DNA of 64,000 bases. It comes from Zygaena filipendulae. Its lineage: Eukaryota > Arthropoda > Insecta > Lepidoptera > Zygaenidae. The position numbers and the translations under genes were made by a program. Under the pieces are notes generated by a model, which was given only the letters and a program-made list of their open reading frames with translations, made no database searches and was not told the DNA's origin. Shown here one piece after another: positions 1 to 10,797 of this stretch (position 1 is the first letter of the stretch; each line of letters opens with the position of its first letter). The DNA lies in assembly GCA_907165275.2 (NCBI GenBank), contig OU015663.1, positions 3,546,501-3,610,500 of the forward strand, read 5' to 3'.

Positions 1-152
1 ACTCCAATCTTTTAATAGAGTAGGTAAGTTTGTAAATTTCATTGAATATTTTTTTCCACTCTTTCGTTCGAGCGTAGTTTTAGTTTTGTCCTGGGGAGCC
101 GTTGACGCGAAAAACAAAAATAACGATTAAGCATCGGCAGTCGGCACGTTTG

Positions 153-212
153 TATAAAAAAACTGTCGATCATGTGATCGGCAGACAGATCGAAGCGGGT
201 CAAGCACAACAG
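153..212 (+). promoter_or_regulatory. Candidate TATA promoter with short leader exon
   Basis: TATAAAAA begins at 153. A CAGAC sequence that could serve as initiator places an A at 183, 30 nt downstream, and a full consensus splice donor (ACAG followed by GTGAGT) sits at 213. Together these would give a roughly 30-nt non-coding first exon. Each motif is visible, but linking them into a promoter is inference, and the initiator matches the insect TCAGT consensus only partly. No coding sequence follows directly. Confidence 0.25.
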
Positions 213-295
213 GTGAGTTGCGGAGCGCATCAACTAAAAAATAAAATATCGAAATGCGAAAAAATAATAAAAAATCACGAAAACATAGTAAACTG

Positions 296-480
296 AAAAA
301 AGTATAGCGGCGTCCTTGTCGTACCCTCGGGTGCAGCTTCGCGCCGTCCCTGTCGCGAGTGTGCGCACGTGGTTCCCGGCGGTCCCGTGGCGGGGCGCGC
401 GGGTGCGCGGGGTGCCGGAGGATGCGAGGGCCACATCCCGTCGCGGCCCGCGCCGACCGGCTGCGTTGCCCGTAACCTCT
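296..480. other. CpG-dense GC-rich patch
   Basis: An abrupt GC-rich block in AT-rich surroundings, dense in CpG and with a CACGTG E-box near 367. Long open frames cross it on the minus strand, as expected from stop-poor GC-rich sequence, and they show no recognisable domain. It lies just downstream of the possible TATA/leader exon and could be a regulatory island. Confidence 0.35.
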
Positions 481-2555
481 GAATGACCTCATTTTTTTCT
501 TCAATGTAAATATTCGGCTCGTTTTGCCGCATAGTCTGTAAGTGGTGTTAAGTTCCTTTCGCGCGTTCGAAAACTTTTTTAAATTTTTCAAATTTATTCG
601 TGGCCAGTTTTTAGTGGACGTTCGTAACTGACTCTATTGTGTTATTGACTTAAATTACTTAAAAAAAATATATTGTTGTTTATTAGTGTAACAAACATGG
701 ATTTTAAATTCTTATTGGTACTGGAGCAGATTTAATTTAGCGTCGGATCACTTACTCAATATTAAAATTCAAGTTACTGGGTTTGTATTCAGGAAAAAAT
801 TCAAACCTGAAAAAATTTATCTCCGTGCGAAGACTGTGAATTTTTGTGGATTAATCGATTTAATTTTATTCAAGGTAAAAATGTGTTAATGCACAGTAGG
901 TACAAGTTTATACAATTTTATGTTGTTTTTGTGCATCGTGATTTATGTTGCGAGAATTTTGCTTGTAGCTAATCAGTTTTTGTACTATGTAAAATGTATC
1001 TACTCTTAAACTTATTTTATGTTTTACCAATTATGTTTCACATTTTTTTTATAATCAGAGTTTGTCTCAAATGATGGGAAAAATGAATTATCTTCTTGAT
1101 TCATCTAGTCAATGCATTCGGTATCTATACCGTTTTTTTTGCTCAACAAGCGGTTTGTGATAAAAAGAAACCTTCAAAACCTTTAGAATTTTGAATACTG
1201 ATCTATTTAAGATTTTTAACTGAAGTTTGAAAAAATTAATTGCATTGAAGAAATCAAGAAGATAAAAATATATACTTGTGATTCTGTAATCTATCTATTA
1301 TTTTTTTAAATATTTTCGTTGATATTTTTCATTTCTACCTATTGTATTATAATATTTAATTTTACCTAGACTTTATTTTAGCCATGGACTTTATTTTATA
1401 AAAAAATCATTCCGTCAATTTACACTCGATTGATCGAAGTCCAGTTAAAAATCGTTGCCAGTTCAACGACCCCGCGCAGCTGCCGGACCAAGCGGTCCAT
1501 GAGAAATTCTCTTATTAACATATTATTCATTCACCATTGAGATTTTTAAAAAAATAGAATGTATGTAAAAATATTTTTTTACCACTTCTTGCCAAGTTAG
1601 TTTTTAAAATCCAGTTAATGTAGATTTTAATTTTTATAATTTTATAAACAATGAATGAACTATGAACGTAAATCTTTGCCAAAAAAAAAATTTCAAATCT
1701 ACATAAAATCATTTTTTTTATTAATTTCTTGCAATTGGAACAACATGAATCTCTATTATGAAATAAAATTCTCAGTAAAAAAGAAAAAGCTAGAAAAGTG
1801 AGAAAAAGCCTTTACGCATACATAATTATGTAAGTATTACTTGTTTTGATATTTTTTTTTATTTTAGCCCCGGCTAAAAACCAGCGTTGTTTCACATTAC
1901 CTTTTATGCGGAATGAAATTTATTTTGTATATTAAAATAAATATGCTTATATTTTTTTTTTATATTTTAAAGTCTAAAATAATTCAATATCTTTTCTTGC
2001 AACTTACACTAAATGTATCTTTTCCGTAAACGCTCCGTAAAAAGCTCTGAAAAAATGATATGACAATTTTTTTTCTCCAAACTAAAAATGAATCACATAA
2101 CCATAAACAATCTATTATATTGAAAAAAATAAATAAAAAGGTCGCGCGTGATGCCATTTTTAAATTAAACGTAGTACATTAAAATGTACTGTGTTTAATA
2201 TTTACAATAATATAATAAAAAGGTAGGTCAACTCTCGTTTATATTGTCGGCGCCGATTACCGGGGATTTTTTGCGAATGATTGAATTTTATTTACAATTA
2301 ACCCGGCAGCGGCGTGATGAAAGCGAGAGTGACGATTAAATGCCATTTAAAAATAAAACAGCCCGCGCCGCCATAACATTGCAATGTCAATAATAATTTA
2401 TACCTACTTGTAGTCAGTTTTTTGTATAAATTCCTATATGAACTGTGTTATCAAAAAAAGTTGTCCAACCCATGTGAATTGTATTTTTTTTTTTCAAATA
2501 GTAATATTAATCTACTGATTACAGAATAAATTCCACCATACTGAAACTAGCACAT
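481..2555. other. AT-rich stretch, no gene seen
   Basis: About 2 kb rich in poly-A and poly-T runs with stops in all frames. No repeat ends, RNA gene or coding exon could be supported. Confidence 0.5.
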
Positions 2556-2714
2556 TAGTAACGAGCAAAATTCTTGTGCAAGATTGCAAGACCTTAGACT
2601 AAGACTAATTAGACTAGCGACCAAGACCAAGACCCACCGAACCGTCAATAATAATTACTAGTTCTTGTTAGTCTAATGATAGTCTTAGACCAAGACCAAT
2701 TTTGCTCATTACTA
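2556..2714. mobile_element. Short foldback (MITE-like) element
   Basis: The left end TAGTAACGAGCAAAATT is matched in reverse at the right end (AATTTTGCTCATTACTA). Further in, both arms carry degenerate versions of an AGACTAAGACTAATTAGACTA-type sequence. Total length is about 159 bp. CACATTA occurs on both sides, but the exact target duplication is unclear. There is no coding capacity and the superfamily is unknown. Confidence 0.5.
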
Positions 2715-2819
2715 TGGCACATTATAAAAAAAGGTTAATTTAAAAAAACTACACCGTCTTTTTGAGAAATACAACGTATTCGTCTAAATAAAAGCAATCC
2801 GCGAGCAAAGCGTCTTATA

Positions 2820-3075
2820 TTCTAAGAAACCGCCCAAACGCGAAGCTGGGAGGAGGCAGGCGGCGCGGATCCGCCTAATTTGTCTTAGGCGGAAAAATCG
2901 CGAGGCGATTACAAGTGGCTCGTAACGAAGTCGGACTCGGGGCGGGCGGGGGCCAGTGGTGGGTGAGGGGTGGCGGGGTGGGCGAGGCGCGGGGTGGCGC
3001 GCCGTCCGTGGGCACGTCTCAGTCGTCCGTCTGAAGTCGCGGCGGCCGGCCGGGCCGCGCGGCGCAATACACGTT
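2820..3075. other. CpG-dense GC-rich patch
   Basis: A sharply bounded GC-rich block with GGGCGGG and GGCCGGCC runs, flanked by AT-rich DNA. Open frames on both strands across it have no recognisable protein features and are best read as composition effects. It could be a promoter or CpG island, with no independent support. Confidence 0.35.
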
Positions 3076-3085
3076 CCTCGTGCTC

Positions 3086-4560
3086 TTGTGATTATAAATT
3101 TAAAAATAAAATACAAAATTCAAAAAATTATCCAATAAATTCTAACCACGTCTAAACGAAAATATTTTTAGGCTAAAACCCCTTAGACCCACTTTTTTCA
3201 CCTAACTGTTGGCACTGGTGAAAAAAAAAAGTTTTTTGGCAAAATTTTTAATATTTACGTCGGTTACATTTGTAAAGAGATTAAACTTTTGGCCGTTATT
3301 AAAAATATTTTTATTTAAAATTTTATTTTTCTTAACGAACGAGCGGGACTTCGAGTGAACGATCGATGAGTTTAAGTAATTAAATAATAATATTAAATAA
3401 GCGTTGAATTAGTGATAAGGAATTAGCTATACATTGAATATTGACTGCCACAAATAGATGCATAATCTTAGTTTTATATGTAGTTGAAAAAAAAAAGTTG
3501 TGATCAGAGACGGACAATACCAAAAATTTTGTGTAATAAAACACATGAAGACCTCTACTGGACTAAGGTTGTCTTTTTCTAGCGCTATTAGTAGTAAAAA
3601 TTTTTATTTATTTTTTTGAGTTTTGTATAGGTACCTACTTGATAATTATTGTTATTTTAGGACTGCTTCATTTACATGTTTTTTTACGTTATTCAGATAA
3701 ATATTTAGACATTTATGTCCAGCTAATATGTTATTTTATTTATTTTTTAGTTTTTCAATTTTAATAAACCTTCGACCGTCGGATAGAATGCGGCGCTAGA
3801 TTTTTTTTTTATATCTGACAACTTTTGTGTACTTACATTTATTTGTGATATCGACAATGTCTAACAATGTATTATATTAATAATATGATAATTATAGTAT
3901 TTGAAACGTAGGCCTGGTTAATTTAAGTTTTTTTTTCTATTTTTATTCTTTGTTTTTTTTTTTGTAACCTTTGTCTTACGTTTTGTGTTCGTCGTATTTT
4001 TTGTAATTATTTGAATTTTGAATAAAGATTATATTTTGTTTTGTTTTTATTTTATTTTTGAAGTGTATTTTATCAGGTTTTCATTTTTCTGCTAGATATT
4101 TTATGCTGTAGGAAACTATCAAAAACCGATATAGTATCCTAGATGTTCAGAATAAAAACCTATTTCTACCTTTTACTCAACGAACTACCATTGCTACTGC
4201 ACAATCGTGGTCATACTATGTATTGTCTTTACTTCCTCGAAGGTACCTACACTGTCCGTTGTGACCAGTCGTATACCTGGATATTATGAGATCAAATTAT
4301 TTATTTCTGGGAACGATAAAACCAAACATATAGGTAATCGATATAATTTCTAAATCTAGTTTTTTTTTAGAAGCTCAAATGATCACTAAAACAATAGTTA
4401 ATTTTTATTTTAATCAATTTAAATTCGTAATTGTGAATTTAGACACCGTTTGTATTAAGTACCTGTATACGTATTTAAATCACTCTCATATGAAAAGAAA
4501 CTTATTATTTCTGAAGATGAAGGACCCAAATTAAAATACAATGATTCTTTTGGAATATAA
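3086..4560. other. AT-rich stretch, no gene seen
   Basis: Long T runs and stops in every frame. Nothing supportable beyond low-complexity sequence. Confidence 0.5.
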
Positions 4561-5809
4561 TAGATGGCACTAGTGTTCCATAATTATTTTAATTAATAAT
4601 TAAATTTATTTTAATTATTTTTACTAATATCTACGCACAAAAATGAAGACTACGACGTAAACTGTTTGTTACAGTATTAAAGAATACGAAATCTAATTGA
4701 TTCTTTACTACAGATCTGTTTAGTTAAAATTCTTTTGTAAAAGTAGAATGATTTCAGTTTTTAAGTTTTTTAGTCAAAACTGCGTGGCGTGCAAAACTAA
4801 ATTTTACCCTTGGTTGTGACTTCCCGACCGCTGGTTTATTGTTTCTACAGAAAACAATATACTTGATCTACGTTGTCTTGTCCGAATTTAAATTAAATTA
4901 ATTAAGTAATTACAGATTTTCCTGAATTTTCTTCAACTTTTACAAAAAAAAATCCCTTGAAATTTTATACGTAGACTAAGAAAGGAAGCAAAATCGGTTC
5001 AGCTTTTTTACTGCTGCATTTATAATTTTAAAAAATTTACAAAATTTCTTAATAACACCTCGTATTTCATATTATTTTTTTTTTTTATTTCTGAACACAA
5101 ACACAAACATCTAGTATTTTTAAGTGACATCTAGTGGCGAGTAGTTAAACTAACTATGAAAAAATCAATACCAATTGTATGTTTTAAGATAAGATTATAT
5201 GCATTGCTTACTTAAGCGGAAATTATAGTTAATAAAATCGGTAAAATTTATAAAATCGAAAGTCATCTTCAAAATGCCATCTGTGTTTCAGAAAAAAAAT
5301 ATCTGGGATTTAATTATGTGGGTGACGACATCTAGCGACAAATAATGAAACTAAGTACAACAAAATCAATACCAATTACTGGTTTGTGATTGTTTGTATT
5401 ACTTATTCGGAAATTATAGCTATTATTAATATGAGTAAAATATTAAAACAAAACAAAAATCAACTTTGAAATGCCATCTGTGTTTCAGATGTAGAACTGC
5501 TACATGATAGACTACTTAAAAAAATTAAAAGTACATTCAATTCGTACTAGATGGCACTTCATGTCAACGCAGGCGCAAGGTGAAAATATAAATTGCTATA
5601 AAAATTCGAAGAACTTGCCCGTAGTTAAAACTTACTAATATTCTATAATTTTCTTTTTTTTTGCTTAGTTTTTATGTACAATTTAGTTATTCGAGATAAC
5701 AAACGTGAAAGAAGTTTTAAAGTCACACGCCATCTGTCAAATAAAAATAGAATTATCATGATTATTAATTTATTCTAGTTCAAAATATAAAAATAAGATG
5801 GCGCTAGTC
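4561..5809. promoter_or_regulatory. Cluster of CTCF-like motifs
   Basis: Eight matches or near matches to the insect CTCF core (YAGRTGGCGC-type) fall within 1.25 kb: TAGATGGCACTAG at 4561, reverse forms at 5126 (ATCTAGTGGCG), 5275, 5328 and 5471 (GCCATCTG-type), CTAGATGGCACTT at 5547, a reverse form at 5727 and AGATGGCGCTAGT at 5797. Orientations are mixed. Four lie in a degenerate internal duplication, so they are not all independent. Elsewhere such cores are rare, for example at 18918 and in the Harbinger copies. Insulator function is inference. Confidence 0.35.
5124..5485 (+). repeat. Degenerate tandem duplication (~200-bp unit)
   Basis: Two diverged units share ordered blocks: a GTGAC..ACATCTAG start, AAAATCAATACCAATT, CGGAAATTATAGYTA and AAATGCCATCTGTGTTTCAG. 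They begin near 5124 and 5321. Divergence is substantial, so the duplication is old. Each unit contains two of the CTCF-like motifs. Confidence 0.5.
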
Positions 5810-5814
5810 TTCTC

Positions 5815-6440
5815 ATTTTTTAACGTCAATTCCAAAGTACACAGTAGGCACTGTGGAAAGTAACTGGATCTAAAAATTTATAGGGCTTGTTTTTCTAATG
5901 TAGCCATTATAGACAAGCACTAAAAAGATTTTTGGAGATTCACTCCTAAAATAGTGAATTAGGGTGAAACTGCGATCAATAGCTGGTAGAAAGTAATTCT
6001 AACGTTTACCAAGGTGCTCGGTAGCAGTCTACTAATCACTATAAAAATGAGTAATTAATTGGATTTATGACAAAAAATGTTTTATAAATTCTTAGGTAGG
6101 TAGATGTAAATAAAAATACATAGAACGAAATAAAACTTATGAATGGTCAATGCGTTTAGTAGGCGTATCTAAGACGTTGTTTAGTGGGTGGGGCTAAGGG
6201 CGTGAAATTTTCTAAGAAAGTGGGAGGGCGTGTCTTAAGAGTCAAGACGGAGGGAGGCGTGGGCCTCCAGGCAGGCATCCTACTAATACTTACTATGAAT
6301 AATTGAATATGATTGTGAAGATGTTTGTTAATAATATCACGTACAACGTTGTAACGATTGAATGGATAAGTATATATGGATGAAATTAGGCACAAAAATT
6401 AAAATAAATGTAGATAAAATGGATTAACACGTTTAAAAAT
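5815..6440. other. Non-coding stretch with GC-rich segment
   Basis: Nothing gene-like is seen. A G-rich segment at about 6183-6275 (GTGGGTGGGGCTAAGGGCGTG and similar) interrupts otherwise AT-rich sequence, and a 79-codon frame across it is composition driven. Confidence 0.45.
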
Positions 6441-6480
6441 TCCCAAAATTCGCACCGGCGAAAGCGTGGGAAACAGCTAG
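6441..6480 (+). mobile_element. Helitron-like 3' end remnant
   Basis: A decayed version of the family 3' terminus: the GCACCGGCGAAAGCGTGGG hairpin region, then AAACAGCTAG followed by T. Only the last 40 bp are recognisable. Confidence 0.45.
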
Positions 6481-7079
6481 TTTATGATAAATAAATAAAT
6501 ATACACAAAATATAGTATAATTGTGATAAAATGCATTTCCCACTTTGTATCGTGAGGTCAGGGAAATCAAGATGTGAAAATAAAATATCGTGTCGCAGAA
6601 TTTTTAACTTGTTTGAAATGTTTTGAATATCTATAGGTACTTAGGTATTATTTTAATTTAAGTGACAGATTACACGATAGTAGGTAGGTAGGTACATAGA
6701 ATAAATTTTTATTGCGCAACAGACCCACAAGGTTTACCTACAAACAAAATAACAAATCCACAAACAAATTAATTGCAAACAAACTAAAATTAAATACGTA
6801 GGTAGCTATTGATTAGGTGTTTGGGGCTTCATAACATTCAAATGTGTTTTATTTTTCTTGTTTTTACAATTAATTAATCAAAAACAGTTTGGGATAGTTA
6901 CGATTGACTAGACACGACCTATAGATACTAGATAGCGATGATATTTATTTAGGTAGGTATTATAGGCATGGTCAGGTAGGTAAAGACAGCAAAAATATGT
7001 AATCGCTTTTGACAGCCGTTGAATCTTGTCATATACCTACTTACCACAGCACCTAGTAAAGTTCAACGACTGACGAAAT

Positions 7080-7287
7080 TCCTTACTAGGTAGGTATATT
7101 AGGTACCTATATAAATGCGAAAGTGAGTTGGTTTGTTACGCTTTCACGCCTTAACGGCTCAACTGATCATTATGAAATTTTGCACAAAAGGTACTTTTTA
7201 TCCCGGAATTCCCACGGGAACTCCAAAATTACGCGGGTGAAACTCCATTAAATTTTGCGCGCGGGTGAAACCGCGGGGATCAGCTGT
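7080..7287 (+). mobile_element. Non-autonomous Helitron-like element
   Basis: It starts with TCCTTACTA, followed by ATATAAATGCGAAAGTGAG, runs through the family core (GTTACGCTTTCACGCC, TTATCCCGGAATTC) and ends GGTGAAACCGCGGGGATCAG. The terminal CTAG is mutated to CTGT. A 30-bp piece containing GCGGGTGAAA is duplicated just inside the 3' end. TC start, 3' hairpin and CTAG-type end are the usual Helitron hallmarks. No coding sequence. Confidence 0.6.
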
Positions 7288-7382
7288 GTGTTTACATGTT
7301 TCTGCTGCTGACTCTACCTACCAATAACCACACATCCTACCTTGCCAGACGTTCCAATAATAAGTTACCAATAAAACGAGCC

Positions 7383-7530
7383 AAGTCGCTGGAGGTGTAG
7401 TTCTAAGACGGTGGGCGTGAGTGCGCAAGGAAGCCGACAAGGAGGCCGCGGGGGCGTGGGGGTTGCGCGCGGGGGGGGGGGGGGGGGGGGACAAGACGTA
7501 TGCGTGGGGGGGCGTGGCTAAAGTTTGTAG
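7383..7530. repeat. GC-rich patch with 20-G tract
   Basis: A G-rich plus strand includes an uninterrupted run of 20 G at 7471-7490, next to GGGGGCGTGG-type runs. It could form G-quadruplexes, and the run length is also prone to sequencing error. Confidence 0.6.
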
Positions 7531-7619
7531 CGCCTAATGTTATACAACTTGATGGTGGATCGATAACATGACAATAAAGTTTTTCGCCTTTCTTCATCGT
7601 ACAGTTTCTAGCTGTTTCT

Positions 7620-7767
7620 GGCATTTTCTGGCATAAAAAGTACCTTATATCCTTTATTGTATCCCTGATAACGTGTATGCGAAATTTAATGGAAATCCGT
7701 TCAGCCGTTAAGGCGTGAAAGCGTAACAAACAAACAAAATCATTCGCAATTATAATAGTCATTAGGA
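7620..7767 (-). mobile_element. Helitron-like element, 3' truncated
   Basis: Read on the minus strand it begins TCCTAATGACTATTATAA at 7767 and runs through the family core (GTTACGCTTTCACGCC, AACGGCTGAACGGATT). The 3' hairpin and CTAG end are missing. Confidence 0.55.
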
Positions 7768-7779
7768 CCATAACGTAAA

Positions 7780-7950
7780 GGTTTGTATGGATGGATGGAT
7801 GTTTGTTGCTCTGCAATCACGCCAGAACGGCTGAACGAAATTTGATGAATTTTGGCACAGAGTCTAGAATATGATATATAGGGTATTTAAATCCCAGAAC
7901 TCCTGCGGGAACTCCAAAATTACCGCGGGTGAAACCGTGGGTAACAGCCA
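7780..7950 (+). mobile_element. Helitron-like element
   Basis: It begins with GGATGGATGGATGTTTGTT and ends with GCGGGTGAAACCGTGGGTAA then CAGCCAGG, a mutated CTAG end. It lies almost head to head with the preceding minus-strand copy. Confidence 0.55.
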
Positions 7951-8153
7951 GGTAGTTACCTAAATAATATACCTACATACCTATAAAAAACTCTATACCC
8001 ACTGAATTTGCAAATAAGAAATTGTATGTACAGCCATATGGTCACCTTCTCTTTATTCTCATTCTTTTCCTACGGTTTCACACGTTTTCATACAATTTTT
8101 CACTGCCGTTTTGGAGGTTCTTGAAAACTAACCGACAAACAATTTATTTTCAG

Positions 8154-8224
8154 ACCAACCGCTCTTCGACGCTGTCTTTGAGTGAGGCGTACGTACAAGA
8201 TAAAAGCCGTGAAAAACAATTCAA
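8154..8224 (+). CDS. Candidate internal coding exon (71 nt)
   Basis: A strong acceptor (AATTTATTTTCAG, ending 8153) and a perfect GTAAGT donor at 8225 bound 71 nt. Only one of the three plus-strand frames stays open, reading TNRSSTLSLSEAY then VQDKSREKQF and ending in the middle of a codon (phase 2). I do not recognise the protein. The peptide is Ser/Thr-rich and then charged, as in many cytoplasmic linkers. No partner exon was found, and the possible leader exon at 183-212 is on the same strand. It could be a chance exon, because 64 kb on two strands will contain some. Confidence 0.3.
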
Positions 8225-8934
8225 GTAAGTTGTACATTTCTTACCAGGGAAAAAGTTAAAAAAAAATCTGGTTTTTAGAACCAACGGTTTTGGTCATCGC
8301 AAGTTACGGATGGGGGCTAGGCGAAATTTTCCGTCACGACGTCATAGGTGCGCGCTTATTGTTCAATTACGTAATGGTTTTTGGAGCTATTGTTTATTTA
8401 TTATTGGTTGCTTATTAGTTCGCGCCAGCTGTATAGTTATAGTTTGTCAACGTAGGTAGGGGAGTGCGGGGCTGGTACTAACAAATTTTGTATTATGGTT
8501 TATATTTTCATAATTAATAATTTTTTTCGTTTTATTTTTTATTGAAATCATGCTTTGGTTATTCAGCTATGATATTAGTAACTAAAACCATCAAGTAAGT
8601 AAGTGCTTTCAGAAATAGAGCCATGAAAACCAAAAAAGTCATTTGTTAATACATACCCCGCATCTGGGGCAAATATTAACAGAGCTGGGGTAAGTATTAA
8701 CGTAAGGGGCAATTATTAACCGAGACTAAAATTTCATCAAATACTTAAATAAAATGTCACTTACATTAATGAAAATGTTTTATTGTCTTTAATGTTAAAC
8801 AAATCAGTACTTTTTGTGATAGAAACTGAAAGAATATAGAAAATTCTTCTAAATTTACACTTAATAACAATCATTGCTACAGTTTGAATATTTGTAATCC
8901 TAAAAAACTTTAAACTTAATGTTTTAAAGTTACT

Positions 8935-9222
8935 TCAACTTTTTAGTTTAAAGAATGTTGCTCTGCTTAAGCTGGTCGCCTCAGGACTCCGAATAGACAA
9001 GGATGCGTTGCGCTTCATAAAACCAGTAAACCAATCTTTGCCAGCCTTTCCGTCTCTTTTCCAAGATTCTGGAATATTATCTAACTTGTATTGAATGGCA
9101 AGCTCGTAAGCTAATTTTTTGACATCGTCTGGTAGCAATCCAAAAGAGATATTAGAACATTTTACTAAATAATCTGCTATTATTGTTTGTTGCTCAGAAT
9201 TGAAAACAAGACGGTTTTTTTC
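8935..9222 (-). pseudogene. Tigger/pogo transposase DNA-binding fragment
   Basis: About 95 codons open between an upstream TGA at 9223-9225 and a stop at 8935. The reading is typical of the N-terminal CENP-B/HTH_Tnp_Tc5 region of Tigger-like transposases: an FNSEQQ..DYLVKCSN segment, then DDVKKLAYELA, then PESWK, DWFTGFMKRN and RSPEATSLSRA. The family normally continues into a DDE domain with a DETG-type motif. Here the frame stops just after the DNA-binding part. No start codon of its own is obvious, and an upstream exon may have supplied it. Confidence 0.75.
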
Positions 9223-9287
9223 TCATTCTATAAAAAAAAACACTCGTTTACTATCATAATATGACTACTTACATATATTAAGTGGTA

Positions 9288-9325
9288 AGTGGGGTAAGTA
9301 TTAACATGTTAATACTTACCCCACT
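9288..9325. repeat. Perfect 38-bp palindrome inside Tigger element
   Basis: The left half AGTGGGGTAAGTATTAACA is followed directly by its exact reverse complement, giving a centre of AACATGTT. The half-site resembles the element's own terminal motif (GGGG..GGTACTAAC), so it may be a duplicated transposase-binding site. Confidence 0.8.
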
Positions 9326-9711
9326 CAATTTGTTAATTTTAGCCCCAAGGTCACTTTTTATACTTCATCGATTCCAGAAAATAATCTAGTCAAAATAGTT
9401 GCAAACAAGTATAATAGTTTTAAAGTCAATAAAATAGAATTTCACTTAGGATAAAGTTTGATTGATTTAAGCGAAAAAATTCATCGTAAATCAATTTATC
9501 ACGAAGTACGAAATGTTTATTTACCTGTCAATCCGAGGTTACTGCACAAAACTATGGTTAGGGACGGCTGGTTGATAACTGACAAGTTAGGACATATTCG
9601 GCTGTGTATATAGTTACTCTAAACTAAGTCTCACATTTTTAACACTTCACATTTGGCAGGAATAAGCTTGTTAATTCTTACCTCCGTTAAAACCAGCCCC
9701 GCTCTCCCCTA

Positions 9712-10554
9712 CTTAGGTACTCCATGTATGAATAATACCCAAATCAAGTAGAAAAAATCAGATTAACTGGGGGTCTGAACTTGTCAAAGGGTAGGTACTC
9801 TGACATGACGATTCGTTCCTTAGTTTTCTTTGCGTTAACGATTATAGAATGAGAACTTGGTTAAGAGGGCTGGACGGATTACAATGAAACTGAGTAGGTA
9901 TATGTATAGGTACGGCTGCACGTTTCGGATTAACTTAAAGGCATAAAATCGTATTCAGCGCACGCAGATTGATGCAATTTCACGGGTGGCGGTACCTACC
10001 ATCTTACTGGGTACTCAGCGCGAACGTAATTTCGCAACGTTCCACGCACACAGAAATTGTTCTTGTGCTTTAATTTTGAACAGAATTTTGAATGAATCTA
10101 ACGCACTAGATATATGTGTAAATATCTCTATGCTTAAAGCATATAGATAGGTACTTTTTATTCTGGTAAGTATAACAAAACATTCGCACGGGAAGCCAAA
10201 CCAAGTTGGTGAAACAAAACAATGTATGTATCTATAATTGGTTTCTCACAAGAACAGGGCATATCAGCGGATGCCAGTATCAAACGGACGTCGTTTGCGG
10301 TATCTATCGTTTGCGCTGCTATGTCCTCTGTGGCATCGGTTAACTTCGATGCAAGTGGGCACAAAGCAATACAAATTTCTTATTAGGGACATATAAAAAG
10401 CATTACCTACTTTGTTCCAAATTTAAAAAGGGATTCGCTAAAAGTAGGTAGGTACAACCGTGAGAAAGCGGTTTGATTGCATATTAAGGACATGCCGCCA
10501 CAGAAAATAGCTTGACACAATAAATGGGACAGTTTTTTTATCTTACTAACACAC
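9712..10554. other. Non-coding stretch
   Basis: AT-rich with scattered GTAGGTA runs. A 68-codon minus-strand frame at 10158-10364 has a protein-like composition but no recognisable domain and no clear splice context, so it is not called as a gene. Confidence 0.4.
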
Positions 10555-10557
10555 TAA

Positions 10558-10794
10558 CGGCCGCACTCAGAGTCGACTTTAATGATTACTTAGCTAAGTA
10601 TAGATTTTTAAAACAAAACTGCCGCAATCAGACAAGTTTAGTTAATTAATGTTAGTTGGCATTAAATTAGATGTAACTTAATTAGTTAAATGCCAATTAA
10701 CATAAATTTATTAAACTTGTCTGATTGCGGCAGCTTTGTTTTAAAAATCTATACTTAGCTAAGTAATCATTAAAGTCGACGCTGAGTGCAGCGG
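10558..10794. mobile_element. Palindromic Harbinger-related MITE, copy 1
   Basis: The 237-bp foldback starts CGGCCGCACTCAGAGTCGAC and ends with its near reverse complement GTCGACGCTGAGTGCAGCGG. It is flanked by TAA on both sides. The arms (about 110 bp each) include ACTGCCGCAATCAGACAAG and its reverse. The outer 33 bp match the right end of the large Harbinger elements at 33-40 kb, so the same transposase probably mobilised it. No coding capacity. Confidence 0.8.
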
Positions 10795-10797
10795 TAA

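Larger units (their letters stand above)
8459..9709 (-). mobile_element. pogo/Tigger-type DNA transposon derivative
   Basis: The 1,251-bp element has terminal inverted repeats GGGGAGWGCGGGGCTGG, continuing to ..TAAC, and is flanked by TA on both sides, the Tc1/mariner-pogo target duplication. The minus strand encodes a CENP-B/Tc5-type DNA-binding segment, but no DDE catalytic domain is present, so it cannot move on its own. The end motif recurs inside: TTAATAC..ACCCC forms at about 8648-8720, a palindrome at 9288-9325, and 9331-9351. Confidence 0.8.

Noticed and set aside
127..591. 154-codon minus-strand open frame, the longest in the window
   Set aside because: It spans a CpG-rich block where stops are rare, has low-complexity Arg/Pro/Ala composition and shows no domain.
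2008..2046. 39-nt minus-strand micro-exon with good acceptor and GTAAGT
   Set aside because: Very short, two frames open and no partner exon; expected by chance at this scale.
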